Below, piece after piece: positions 8,774 through 17,157 of a DNA stretch of 64,000 nucleotides (the first letter of the stretch is position 1; the number at the start of each line of letters is the position of its first letter). The DNA is taken from the NCBI RefSeq assembly GCF_030409305.1, contig NZ_JAUFPQ010000020.1, positions 1 to 64,000 on the forward strand, in the 5' to 3' direction. Below the pieces are notes generated by a model, which had not been told where the DNA came from, made no database searches, and was given only the letters and a program-made list of their open reading frames with translations. Position numbers and translations under genes: made by a program. The DNA comes from Halomonas maura (GTDB lineage Bacteria; Pseudomonadota; Gammaproteobacteria; Pseudomonadales; Halomonadaceae).

Positions 8774-8796
8774 GCAGGCGCAGTAGTGTCGCCTGC
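8774..8796 (+). other. Intercistronic hairpin, doeA-doeB
   Basis: GCAGGCG and CGCCTGC flank a 9-nt loop in the 129-bp doeA-doeB spacer. There is no T-run, and doeB follows with AAGGAG. It may stabilise the doeA message or tune expression of the downstream genes. Confidence 0.3.
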
Positions 8797-8817
8797 CGCA
8801 AGAGAACAAGGAGTTAC

Positions 8818-9861
8818 ATGGCCATGACCAAGCGACCCAGCCCGATTTCCGCCACCGTCGACTTCGACGCCGAGGGCGTCCAGCACGGTTTCCTCAAGCT
8901 GCCGATCTCCAACGACGAGTCCGCCTGGGGCGCGGTGATGATCCCGGTCACCGTGATCAAGCACGGCGAGGGGCCCACGGCCCTGTTGACCGGCGGCAAC
9001 CACGGCGACGAATACGAGGGCATCACCGCCCTGCAGAAGCTGTCGAGCTCGCTGGCGGCCGAGGATATCCAGGGGCGGGTGATCATCGTGCCGATGATGA
9101 ACACCCCGGCGGCCCAGGCCGGCCGGCGTACCTCGCCGATGGACGGCGGCAACCTCAATCGCAGCTTCCCGGGGGACCCCGACGGCAGCGTCACCGAGAA
9201 GATCGCCGACTACTTCACCCGCACGCTGGTGCCGCTGAGCGACGTGGTGCTGGACCTGCATTCCGGGGGGCGCACCCTGGACATCCTGCCCTTCGCCGCC
9301 TCCCACGTGCTCGAGGACCCCGATCAGCAGCGCCGGGCCCTGGCGGGCGCCAAGGCCTTCGGCGCCCCCTATGCCATGATGATGTTCGAGCTCGATGCCG
9401 AGGCGCTGTTCGACACCGCCGTGGAGCGCCAGGGCAAGATCTTCGTCGCCACCGAGCTCGGCGGTGGCGGCACCTCGACGCCGCAGAGCCTGGCCATCAC
9501 CGAGCGGGGCATCCGCAACTTCCTGGTTCACTTCGGCCTCGTCGAGGGCACCCTGGAGGCGCCCGAGGCGCCCCAGGTGTACCTCGACATGCCGGATGCC
9601 AGCTGCTACGTGCAGAGCGAGCATACCGGCCTGCTGGAGCTCACCGTGGCGCTGGGCGAGGGCGTGGCGAGAGGGCAGGTCATCGCCCGGGTCTACGACA
9701 TGACCCGCAGCGGCGCGGCGCCGGTCGAGTACCGGGCCGGGCGCGACGGCGTGCTGGCCGCCCGGCGCTTCCCGGCCAACGTCAACATGGGCGATACCAT
9801 CGCGGTGATCGCCGAGGTCGTCGAGTCGCTCGGCGGAACCCCTGACCAGAGATCCCCATGA
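8818..9861 (+). CDS. doeB: N-acetyl-L-2,4-diaminobutyrate deacetylase DoeB
   Basis: Zinc-dependent deacylase of 347 aa in the succinylglutamate-desuccinylase/aspartoacylase family. The metal ligands are visible as His62 and Glu65 in GGNHGDEYEG and His148 in LDLHSGG, with the catalytic Glu near 214 in VATELGGGGT. DoeB releases acetate from the DoeA product to give L-2,4-diaminobutyrate. The start follows an AAGGAG site 4 nt upstream. The stop overlaps the doeX start by 4 bp (ATGA), so doeB and doeX are translationally coupled. Confidence 0.94.
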   Translation: MAMTKRPSPISATVDFDAEGVQHGFLKLPISNDESAWGAVMIPVTVIKHGEGPTALLTGGNHGDEYEGITALQKLSSSLAAEDIQGRVIIVPMMNTPAAQAGRRTSPMDGGNLNRSFPGDPDGSVTEKIADYFTRTLVPLSDVVLDLHSGGRTLDILPFAASHVLEDPDQQRRALAGAKAFGAPYAMMMFELDAEALFDTAVERQGKIFVATELGGGGTSTPQSLAITERGIRNFLVHFGLVEGTLEAPEAPQVYLDMPDASCYVQSEHTGLLELTVALGEGVARGQVIARVYDMTRSGAAPVEYRAGRDGVLAARRFPANVNMGDTIAVIAEVVESLGGTPDQRSP

Positions 9862-10334
9862 AGCTCGATCGTTACGACCTGAAAATCCTCGAGATCCTCT
9901 CCCGGGACGGGCGCATCACCAAGTCGAAGCTGGCCGAGGCGATCAACCTCTCGGTCAGTCCCTGCTGGGAGCGGGTCAGGCGCCTGGAGAAGGCCGGCAT
10001 CATCGAGGGCTACGCGGCCCGGCTCAACCCCCGGGTGCTGGTGCCGCGCACGCCGGTCTGGGTACAGATCGAACTCAAGGCGCACCATGCCGAGAGCTTC
10101 GCGCGCTTCGAGGCCCTGGTGCATGACACGCCCGAGGTCACCGAGTGCGTGGCGGTGGGTGGCGGCGTGGATTACCTGGTGAAGGTCGAGGCGTCCTCCA
10201 TCGACGCCTACCAGCGGCTGATCGATGCCTGGCTGACGTCGGACGTGGGCATCGAGCGCTATTTCACCTACATCGTCACCAAGACCGTCAAGCGCCCGGC
10301 GGCCGGCGTTTCGGCGGCCGAGCTGGCCCTCTAG
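9858..10334 (+). CDS. doeX: Lrp/AsnC-type regulator DoeX
   Basis: Protein of 158 aa with an N-terminal helix-turn-helix (about 4-60; ILEILSRDGRITKSKLAEAI then NLSVSPCWERVRRLEKAG) and a C-terminal RAM ligand domain. In Halomonas, DoeX is the Lrp-type regulator at the end of doeABX that responds to ectoine or its metabolites. It gives this cluster two regulators of different families, together with EnuR. It overlaps doeB by 4 bp. The stop at 10334 is followed by an intergenic hairpin. Confidence 0.92.
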   Translation: MKLDRYDLKILEILSRDGRITKSKLAEAINLSVSPCWERVRRLEKAGIIEGYAARLNPRVLVPRTPVWVQIELKAHHAESFARFEALVHDTPEVTECVAVGGGVDYLVKVEASSIDAYQRLIDAWLTSDVGIERYFTYIVTKTVKRPAAGVSAAELAL

Positions 10335-10439
10335 TTCGTCGGCATGGAGCAGCTCCGAGCGCCAAGGCTAACTACAATAGCCATGGACTGCGGACCCACA
10401 GCGTTGATTTCGGGTGACGGACATGGGATAAGCTGGTCG

Positions 10440-10464
10440 AGGGGTGGGTAGAAGACCCACCCCT
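10440..10464 (+). terminator. Hairpin after doeABX
   Basis: AGGGGTGGGT, an AGAAG loop and ACCCACCCCT form a perfect 10-bp stem about 105 bp after doeX and 97 bp before the next start. No T-run follows, so termination may be partial; it plausibly separates doeABX from the amidase operon. Confidence 0.45.
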
Positions 10465-10560
10465 GCCGGGCGATCCCACCGGCGTTGACGAATCTTGCGG
10501 CGCCGGAGTGCTGGACCTAGCCCGACTGATTCGAGATCGCCTGACGCAGAGAGACCGCCG

Positions 10561-11430
10561 ATGTCCTACTTCACGATTGCCGGTGTCCAGATGCATGCCC
10601 TGCATCATGGCGACAACACCGAGGCCATGCGCCATCGCATCGATGTGCTGATGAGCCGTTTTCCCCAAGTGCAGATGGTGCTGTTCAGCGAGCTGATGCC
10701 CATGGGCGCCTCGCCGCACCACGCCCAGCCCCTGCCCAGCAACGCCGAGGCGATGTTCTGCCAGCTCGCCGAGCAGCACCGGATCTGGCTGATTCCCGGC
10801 TCGATGTTCGAGCAGGCCGAGGGAGCCGTCTACAACACCCTGTCGGTGATCAATCCCCACGGCCAGGTGGTGGCCCGCTATCGCAAGATGTTCCCGTTCC
10901 GCCCCTACGAGGCCGGGGTGGAGAGCGGCAGCGAGTTCGTCACCTTCGACGTGCCGCGGGTCGGCCGCTTCGGGGTGTCGATCTGCTACGACATGTGGTT
11001 CCCCGAGACCACCCGCACCCTGGCCGCCATGGGCGCCGAGGTGATCCTCCACCCGACCATGACCGATACCATCGACCGGGATATCGAGCTGTCCATCGCG
11101 CGGACCAACGCCGCGGTGAACCAGTGCTACTTCTTCGACATCAACGGCGCCGGCGCCATCGGCAACGGCCGCTCCATCGTGGTGGGGCCCTCCGGGGACG
11201 TCATCCACCAGGCCGGCACCGGCGAGGAGATCATGCCCATCGAGGTGGACTTCAGCCGGGTGCGCCGCGAGCGCGAGACCGGCCTGCGCGGCCTCGGCCA
11301 GCCGCTCAAGAGCTTCCGCGATCGCCGCGTCGATTTCTCGCTGTATCGCCACGAGGGCGGCTCCACCCCTTTCCTCGATACCCTGGGGCCGCTCGCCAAA
11401 CCACAGCGCGCCGATATCGAGGAATACTGA
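10561..11430 (+). CDS. Carbon-nitrogen hydrolase (nitrilase superfamily)
   Basis: Cytosolic amidase of 289 aa. The Glu-Lys-Cys triad is clear: Glu44 in LFSELMP, Lys109 in YRKMFPF and Cys142 in SICYDMWFPE. Such enzymes cleave N-carbamoyl, amide or nitrile groups. The start MSYFTIAG is preceded by a purine-rich AGAGAG site; a 22-codon extension upstream lacks support. It opens a set of four genes between doeX and doeC (amidase, ATP-grasp, Ntn acyltransferase, decarboxylase) that are not classical ectoine genes. N-carbamoylputrescine-type amidase activity would fit a polyamine theme given the decarboxylase, but the substrate is unknown. Confidence 0.85.
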   Translation: MSYFTIAGVQMHALHHGDNTEAMRHRIDVLMSRFPQVQMVLFSELMPMGASPHHAQPLPSNAEAMFCQLAEQHRIWLIPGSMFEQAEGAVYNTLSVINPHGQVVARYRKMFPFRPYEAGVESGSEFVTFDVPRVGRFGVSICYDMWFPETTRTLAAMGAEVILHPTMTDTIDRDIELSIARTNAAVNQCYFFDINGAGAIGNGRSIVVGPSGDVIHQAGTGEEIMPIEVDFSRVRRERETGLRGLGQPLKSFRDRRVDFSLYRHEGGSTPFLDTLGPLAKPQRADIEEY

Positions 11431-11467
11431 CTCGCCAGGGACAGGCGCCAACGGAAGAGGAGGTCCC

Positions 11468-13087
11468 ATGCTTACCCGGATCCTGCACGTCCTGCGTCGC
11501 CTGTTCGACCCGTCCCGGGCCGCCGGCCCCGCCGGCGCGTCCCCGCCCGACCGGCCCGCCCCCGCCAAGGGGGCGGGGCAAGGGTCATCCGCCGATAGCC
11601 AGGGAGCGACAACGATGAGCAAGATAACCAGCATTGCCGATGTCCGCCGCCACTTCCTCAACAACAAGGAGCCGATCTACTTCATCTCGGCGACCAACTT
11701 CAACCTCCTCGGGATCGGCGACTGGGTGGGCAACTTCCGCCATATCAACTACATCGACTGCTTCGAGGGGCGCCAGCGCAACGTCTTCGTGCCCCGGGAG
11801 AAGTTTCCCCGCGACTTCGAGAGCATCGAGGACATCAACAACTACCTGCTCGAGCACAAGGAGGTCATCGACTTCCTCCAGTCGCGGGCCGACGGCGACA
11901 ACGCCGGCACCGCGACCTTCCTGATGTTCGACGAGCACACCGAGGAAGTGTGCGAGCAGCTGGGCCTCAAGGTGGCCTTCCCGCCGGCGGAGCTGCGCTC
12001 GCGAATGGACAACAAGATCGAGACGGTGCGCATCGGCAACAAGGCCGGGGTGCCCAGCGTGCCCAACGTGCTGGCCAGGGTGGGCAGCTACCAGGAACTC
12101 TGCGAGGTCAGCCGCGAGCTGGGCACCGACCTGGTGGTGCAGACCGCCTTCGGCGATTCCGGCCACACCACCTTCTTCATCGCCAGCGAGGACGACTACT
12201 ACAAGCATGCCGAGGAGATCGAGGCCGAGCCCGAGGTCAAGATCATGAAGCGCATCAACTGCCGCGGCTCGGCCATCGAGGCCTGCGCCACCCGCTGCGG
12301 CACCGTGGTCGGCCCGTTGATGACCGAGCTGGTCGGCTTCAAGTCGCTGACCCCCTACAAGGGCGGCTGGTGCGGCAACGAGATGTTCGCCGGGGCCTTC
12401 AGCCAGGAGGTGCGCGACAAGGCCCGCGAGTACACCTTCCGGTTCGGCGAGGCGCTGCGCGAGGAGGGCTATCGGGGCTATTTCGAGCTCGACTTCCTGA
12501 TCGACATGGACAGCCAGGAGGTCTATCTCGGCGAGCTCAACCCGCGGGTCACCGGCGCCAGTTCGCTGACCAACGTGGCGGCCTTCGCCCATTCCGACAT
12601 CCCGCTGTTCCTGTTCCACCTGCTGGAGTTCTCGGCGCTGGACTTCGACCTCGATATCGCCGAGATCAACGAGCGCTGGGCGCACCCCGACAGCATCGAC
12701 AGCTGGAGCCAACTGGTGATCAAGCATACCGAGGAGTCGGTCGACCTCTTGACCCAGGCGCCCCAGTCCGGTGTCTGGAAGATGGCCGAGGATGGCAGCA
12801 TCGCCTACGACCATTACGATTCCCACCCGCATGCCGCCGAGAATGAACGGGAGGCCTTCTTCCTGCGCATCAGCGGCGAGGGCGACTTCCGCTACGAGGG
12901 CGCCGACCTGGGCATCCTGATCACCCGTGGCCGGCTGATGGATGACGACTTCCAGCTCACCGAGCGGGCCCGCGCCTGGATCGAGGGCATCCGCGGCCAG
13001 TACGCGGGCCAGTCGCTGCAGGATCCGGTGGTGGAGGAGGTCGCCGTCAGCCATGCGGTCGGCGGCGGCAACTTCAAGATCCTATGA
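11468..13087 (+). CDS. ATP-grasp ligase (biotin-carboxylase-like)
   Basis: Protein of 539 aa from the first ATG, which has a strong GAGGAGGT site. A second in-frame ATG at 11615 (MSKITSIADVRRH, 490 aa) begins the region that looks conserved. The 49 residues between are an amphipathic helix (LTRILHVLRRLF) and a Pro/Ala/Gly-rich linker. The ATP-grasp core runs about 180-420, with a lysine-containing IMKRINCRGSAIEA strand and the metal-binding YLGELNPRVTGASSL. No biotin or transcarboxylase domain is present, so the activity is probably ligation of a carboxylate to an amine or thiol. It overlaps the next gene by ATGA. Confidence 0.8.
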   Translation: MLTRILHVLRRLFDPSRAAGPAGASPPDRPAPAKGAGQGSSADSQGATTMSKITSIADVRRHFLNNKEPIYFISATNFNLLGIGDWVGNFRHINYIDCFEGRQRNVFVPREKFPRDFESIEDINNYLLEHKEVIDFLQSRADGDNAGTATFLMFDEHTEEVCEQLGLKVAFPPAELRSRMDNKIETVRIGNKAGVPSVPNVLARVGSYQELCEVSRELGTDLVVQTAFGDSGHTTFFIASEDDYYKHAEEIEAEPEVKIMKRINCRGSAIEACATRCGTVVGPLMTELVGFKSLTPYKGGWCGNEMFAGAFSQEVRDKAREYTFRFGEALREEGYRGYFELDFLIDMDSQEVYLGELNPRVTGASSLTNVAAFAHSDIPLFLFHLLEFSALDFDLDIAEINERWAHPDSIDSWSQLVIKHTEESVDLLTQAPQSGVWKMAEDGSIAYDHYDSHPHAAENEREAFFLRISGEGDFRYEGADLGILITRGRLMDDDFQLTERARAWIEGIRGQYAGQSLQDPVVEEVAVSHAVGGGNFKIL

Positions 13088-14133
13088 GCGGAGAGCAAGG
13101 CACCGACCCGCAGGGCCGGATGCCGCGGGGCGCGATGGACAAGATGCTGGACTTCCGGACCGTGCGCGAGGACAGGCCCGGCGCCCGGTGGAAGTCGCTG
13201 TTCGACTACCACTGGCCGGCCTACGAGCACTGGTACCTCAGCGAGGGCGAGCGCGAGCGGCCGGCCTACCTGGCGTGCTTCAACGCCCTGCGTCGCCATA
13301 TGCCGGAGTTGCTGGGGACCTACCGGGCCCTCTGCGACCTGGCCGGCGGTGGCGACCTCAGCGCGCGACTGCTCAGCCTCTACCGTCCGCCCCCCTATAT
13401 CACCGGCTGCTCCCAGGCGGTGCTGGCCCGGCCCGGGTCCACGCTGCTGGCGCGCAACTACGACTATCCGCCGGAACTCTGCGAGGGCACCATCCTCTAC
13501 AGCCGCTGGAACGAGCGCCGGGTGATCGCCATGTCCGATTGCCTGTGGGGCGTGCTCGACGGCATGAACGATGCCGGCCTGGCCGTCTCCCTGGCCTTCG
13601 GCGGACGCAAGGTGGTCGGTGACGGCTTCGGCGCGCCGATCATCCTGCGCTACATCCTGGAGTTCTGCGACAGCGTGCCCCAGGCCGCCGAGGTGCTGGC
13701 CCGGGTGCCCACCCACATGGCCTACAACATCACCGTCGCCGACCGCGCGGGGCGCTACGTGACGGCGATGATCGCGCCGGACCACAAGGCCAGCATCCGG
13801 CGCGTGCCGGTGGCCACCAACCACCAGAAGAAGATCGAGTGGTATGCCCATGCGCTGGCCTCCGAGACGCTGATCCGCGAGCGCCAGCTGTCGATCCTGG
13901 TCGACGACCAGGCCACCACCGAGGAGCGCCTGGTCTCGGCCTTCTTCGCGCCGCCGCTGTTCCGCCACGACTACGGACGGGGCCTGGGCACGGTCTATAC
14001 CTCCGTCTACCGCCCCGCCGAGGGGCGCGCCCAGTTCCACTGGCCGGGCCTGCACCTGAACCTGACCTTCGACGACTTCCCGGAGGAACGCATCACCGTG
14101 CGTTATGGCACGCGCGGCCTCTATTCGGGCTGA
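13084..14133 (+). CDS. C45-type Ntn acyltransferase/hydrolase
   Basis: Protein of 349 aa with the pattern of acyl-CoA:6-aminopenicillanate acyltransferase-like (C45) autoprocessing enzymes. The probable nucleophile is Cys109 in YITGCSQAVL, where self-cleavage would occur before the Cys. It is followed by the oxyanion/substrate patch ARNYDYPPE and LDGMNDAGLAVSLAFGG. Enzymes of this fold transfer or remove acyl groups on small amines. It is coupled to the ATP-grasp gene by a 4-bp overlap, so the pair probably makes and then moves or breaks an amide bond. The residue assignments are by eye. Confidence 0.75.
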   Translation: MSGEQGTDPQGRMPRGAMDKMLDFRTVREDRPGARWKSLFDYHWPAYEHWYLSEGERERPAYLACFNALRRHMPELLGTYRALCDLAGGGDLSARLLSLYRPPPYITGCSQAVLARPGSTLLARNYDYPPELCEGTILYSRWNERRVIAMSDCLWGVLDGMNDAGLAVSLAFGGRKVVGDGFGAPIILRYILEFCDSVPQAAEVLARVPTHMAYNITVADRAGRYVTAMIAPDHKASIRRVPVATNHQKKIEWYAHALASETLIRERQLSILVDDQATTEERLVSAFFAPPLFRHDYGRGLGTVYTSVYRPAEGRAQFHWPGLHLNLTFDDFPEERITVRYGTRGLYSG

Positions 14134-14178
14134 GCCGCAACGCCTCCCTGCAGAACAACGACCGAGAAGGGTGTCGCC

Positions 14179-16956
14179 ATGCAAGAACCGACGCAAACCG
14201 AAACCCCCTACACCGCCCTGGGCTTCTACCACAAGATTTCCCACCTGCGTGCCGATACCTGGAATGCCCTGACCCGGGACCTGGGCCAGCTGGTGCGGCT
14301 CAAGGACGAGAGCCGGACGAAGAACCTGATCAAGGCCATCGACGTCAAGCTCACCCGCCTGGAGATCATCGAGGACTACCATGCCTTCCCCTCCAAGGAG
14401 GACTTCCGGCACATCTGGGGGCTGTTCGAGCGCGAGGAGTACGTGCTGCTCGAGAAGGTGGTCAAGCGCCTGGTCAGGGCGCTGATCAGCGAGTCCTACC
14501 GGCGTCGCCACGTCGACCTCAGCGAGACCGACGCCGATGCCGAGGACCTCGAGACCCTCGATGCCCTCAACCAGCTGCGGCGCGGCCATCCGGCCTCCAA
14601 CAGTTCGGCCCAGCCCTACTTCGAGTTGCTGATCGTCGACAACTGCTCGCCCCAGGAAGAGGAGGTGGTCCGCGAGGCCTTCCACAACCTGCGTCGCCCC
14701 GAGGACAAGTTCGTCTACGACGTGGTCACGGCGAGAAGCTTCGAGGACGCGCTGATCGCGGTGCTGGTCAACCCCAACATCCAGGCCTGCCTGATCCGCT
14801 TCGACTTCCCCTTCAAGTCGAAGTACAACCTCAGCGCCCTGCGTGGCTACCTCGAGGGCCTCTCCGAGCAGGCACTGGACAGCCAGACCGAGGCCGATCG
14901 CAGCATCATGCTGAGCTCGATGATCCACGAACTGCGCCCCGAGGTGGACCAGTTCCTGGTCACCAGCGGCGACGTGGAGTCCACGGCCAGTCGCGACATG
15001 CGCTACTTCAACCGGATCTTCTATCGCGAGACCGACTACATCGAGCAGCACCACACCATCCTGCGCGCCATCGACAGTCGCTTCCGCACGCCCTTCTTCG
15101 ATGCCCTGCGCGAGTACAGCAAGAAGCCCACCGGGGTCTTCCACGCCATGCCCATCTCGCGGGGCAAGTCGGTCACCCGCTCGCACTGGGCGGGGCACAT
15201 GATCGACTTCTACGGCATCAACATCTTCCTCGCCGAGACCTCGGCGACCTCGGGGGGACTCGACTCCCTGCTGCAGCCCTACGGACCGATCAAGAAGGCC
15301 CAGGAGTATGCCGCCCGGGCCTTCGGCGCCCGCCAGAGCTTCTTCGTCACCAACGGCACCTCCACGGCCAACAAGATCGTCGTCCAGGCGCTGATCAAGC
15401 CCAAGGACATCGTGCTGGTCGATCGCGACTGCCACAAGTCGCACCACTACGGCATGGTGCTGGCCGGGGCCCACGTCAGCTACCTGGACTCCTACCCGCT
15501 CAACGACTACTCGATGTACGGGGCGGTGCCGCTGCACGAGATCAAGAAGACCCTGCTGGCCTACCAGCGGGCCGGCCTGCTGCACAAGGTCAAGATGCTG
15601 CTGCTCACCAACTGCACCTTCGACGGGGTGGTCTACAACGTGCGCCGGGTGATGGAGGAATGCCTGGCGATCAAGCCCGACCTGGTGTTCCTGTGGGACG
15701 AGGCCTGGTTCGCCTTCGCCTCCTTCAATCCCACCTACCGGCCACGCACCGCCATGCACGCCGCCCGCACCCTGCGCGACCGCTACCGCAGCGAGGCGTA
15801 CCGCGAGGAGTACGCGGCCTGGAAGGCCGAGTTCGACCAGCTCGACCCCGACGATGATGCCACCTGGCTCGAGCGGCGCCTGCTGCCGGATCCGGAGCGG
15901 GTGCGGGTGCGCACCTATGCCACCCACTCCACCCACAAGACCCTGACCTCGCTGCGTCAGGGCTCGATGATCCATGTCTACGACCAGGACTTCCGGCAGC
16001 GCGTCGAGGCCCCCTTCCACGAGGCCTACATGACCCACACCTCCACCTCGCCCAACTACCAGATCCTCGCCTCGCTGGACGTGGGACGCATGCAGGCGGA
16101 GATGGAGGGCTTCGAGCTGGTGCATGCCCAGGTCGAGACGGCGCTGTCGCTGCGCGAGCAGCTCTACACCAATCCGCTGCTGCTGAAGTACTTCCGCGTG
16201 CTCAAGAACAGCGACATGGTCCCCGCGGCCTACCGCGAGTCCGGCGTCGAGTCCTACTACGACCCGGTGAGCGGCTGGAACCAGATGGAGGAGGCCTGGG
16301 CCCGGGACGAGTTCGTGGTCGACCCGACCCGGGTGACCATCGCCATCGGCAACACCGGGGTGGATGGCGATGCCTTCAAGAACGAATACCTGATGAACAA
16401 GTACGGCATCCAGATCAACAAGACCTCGCGCAACACCGTGCTGTTCATGACCAACATCGGCACCTCCCGGGGCGCCATCGCCTACCTGCTCGACGTGCTG
16501 ATGAAGATCGCCAAGGAGTTCGAGTACCGCTGGGAGGACAGCAGCCGGCCCGAGCGCAAGATCATCGAGCGCCGGGTGCACTCGCTGACCCGGGAACTGC
16601 CGCCGCTGCCCGATTTCAGCCGCTTTCACGACGCCTTCCGCCAGCGGGCCGAGACCCCGGAGGGCGATATCCGGCGGGCCTACTTCCTGAGCTACGACGA
16701 GGAGAACACCGAGTACCTGCGCTTCGACAACGGCGAACTGCAGGCCCAGATGCGCGAGGGCAGGGACGTGGTCTCGGCCAGCTTCGTGATCCCCTATCCC
16801 CCCGGCTTCCCGGTGCTGGTGCCGGGTCAGGTGGTCAGCGAGGCGATCCTCGCCTTCCTGCAGGCCCTGGACGTCACCGAGATCCACGGCTATCGCCCGG
16901 AACTCGGCCTGCTGGTGTTCTCCGAGCAGGCCCTGACCGCCCCGCCGGACGACTGA
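14179..16956 (+). CDS. Large Orn/Lys/Arg-type PLP decarboxylase
   Basis: Protein of 925 aa, longer than the 710-760 aa of classical inducible Lys/Orn/Arg decarboxylases. Residues 1-~300 are mostly helical and lack a clean receiver-like wing domain. The PLP domain follows, with FFVTNGTSTANKIVVQ at about 390-405, LWDEAWFAFASF and the Schiff-base lysine at Lys587 in THSTHKTLTSLRQGSM. The C-terminal domain resembles the family. An AAGGGTG site precedes the ATG. It closes the amidase/ATP-grasp/Ntn set. Probable products are a diamine or agmatine, or the decarboxylated form of a diaminobutyrate derivative; the substrate is not readable. Confidence 0.85.
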   Translation: MQEPTQTETPYTALGFYHKISHLRADTWNALTRDLGQLVRLKDESRTKNLIKAIDVKLTRLEIIEDYHAFPSKEDFRHIWGLFEREEYVLLEKVVKRLVRALISESYRRRHVDLSETDADAEDLETLDALNQLRRGHPASNSSAQPYFELLIVDNCSPQEEEVVREAFHNLRRPEDKFVYDVVTARSFEDALIAVLVNPNIQACLIRFDFPFKSKYNLSALRGYLEGLSEQALDSQTEADRSIMLSSMIHELRPEVDQFLVTSGDVESTASRDMRYFNRIFYRETDYIEQHHTILRAIDSRFRTPFFDALREYSKKPTGVFHAMPISRGKSVTRSHWAGHMIDFYGINIFLAETSATSGGLDSLLQPYGPIKKAQEYAARAFGARQSFFVTNGTSTANKIVVQALIKPKDIVLVDRDCHKSHHYGMVLAGAHVSYLDSYPLNDYSMYGAVPLHEIKKTLLAYQRAGLLHKVKMLLLTNCTFDGVVYNVRRVMEECLAIKPDLVFLWDEAWFAFASFNPTYRPRTAMHAARTLRDRYRSEAYREEYAAWKAEFDQLDPDDDATWLERRLLPDPERVRVRTYATHSTHKTLTSLRQGSMIHVYDQDFRQRVEAPFHEAYMTHTSTSPNYQILASLDVGRMQAEMEGFELVHAQVETALSLREQLYTNPLLLKYFRVLKNSDMVPAAYRESGVESYYDPVSGWNQMEEAWARDEFVVDPTRVTIAIGNTGVDGDAFKNEYLMNKYGIQINKTSRNTVLFMTNIGTSRGAIAYLLDVLMKIAKEFEYRWEDSSRPERKIIERRVHSLTRELPPLPDFSRFHDAFRQRAETPEGDIRRAYFLSYDEENTEYLRFDNGELQAQMREGRDVVSASFVIPYPPGFPVLVPGQVVSEAILAFLQALDVTEIHGYRPELGLLVFSEQALTAPPDD

Positions 16957-16965
16957 CCCTCGGCC

Positions 16966-17024
16966 CACGGCGGGGCACAAAAAAAACCGTAACTTCTCGG
17001 GCGCGGAACGAAAAACCCGCCGTG
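16966..17024 (+). other. Long-loop inverted repeat and A-tracts before doeC
   Basis: CACGGCGGG at 16966-16974 and CCCGCCGTG at 17016-17024 are perfect complements with a 41-nt spacer containing an eight-A tract (16979-16986) and a further A5 (17011-17015). The A-tracts stand out against the GC-rich surroundings. It could be a terminator for the decarboxylase transcript, a bent-DNA regulatory site or an attenuator ahead of doeC. Confidence 0.35.
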
Positions 17025-17157
17025 TCCGGGGCGGTGCTTCGAAAAGTCCTGAGCGTCCATCTCCCTTACCATGAAGGCATCGCGCGGCTCCGGCCGCGGA
17101 TGACATTTCATCGCCGGCGCGACGACCCGACGCGCCGGTGCCTCAGGGGAGGTGCCC

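Noticed and set aside
12892..17106. A 1404-codon open frame on the minus strand across the ATP-grasp/decarboxylase genes
   Set aside because: Low-complexity Gly/Val/Leu/Asp/Gln composition typical of the antisense of GC-rich genes; the plus-strand genes have clear motifs, ribosome sites and coupling.
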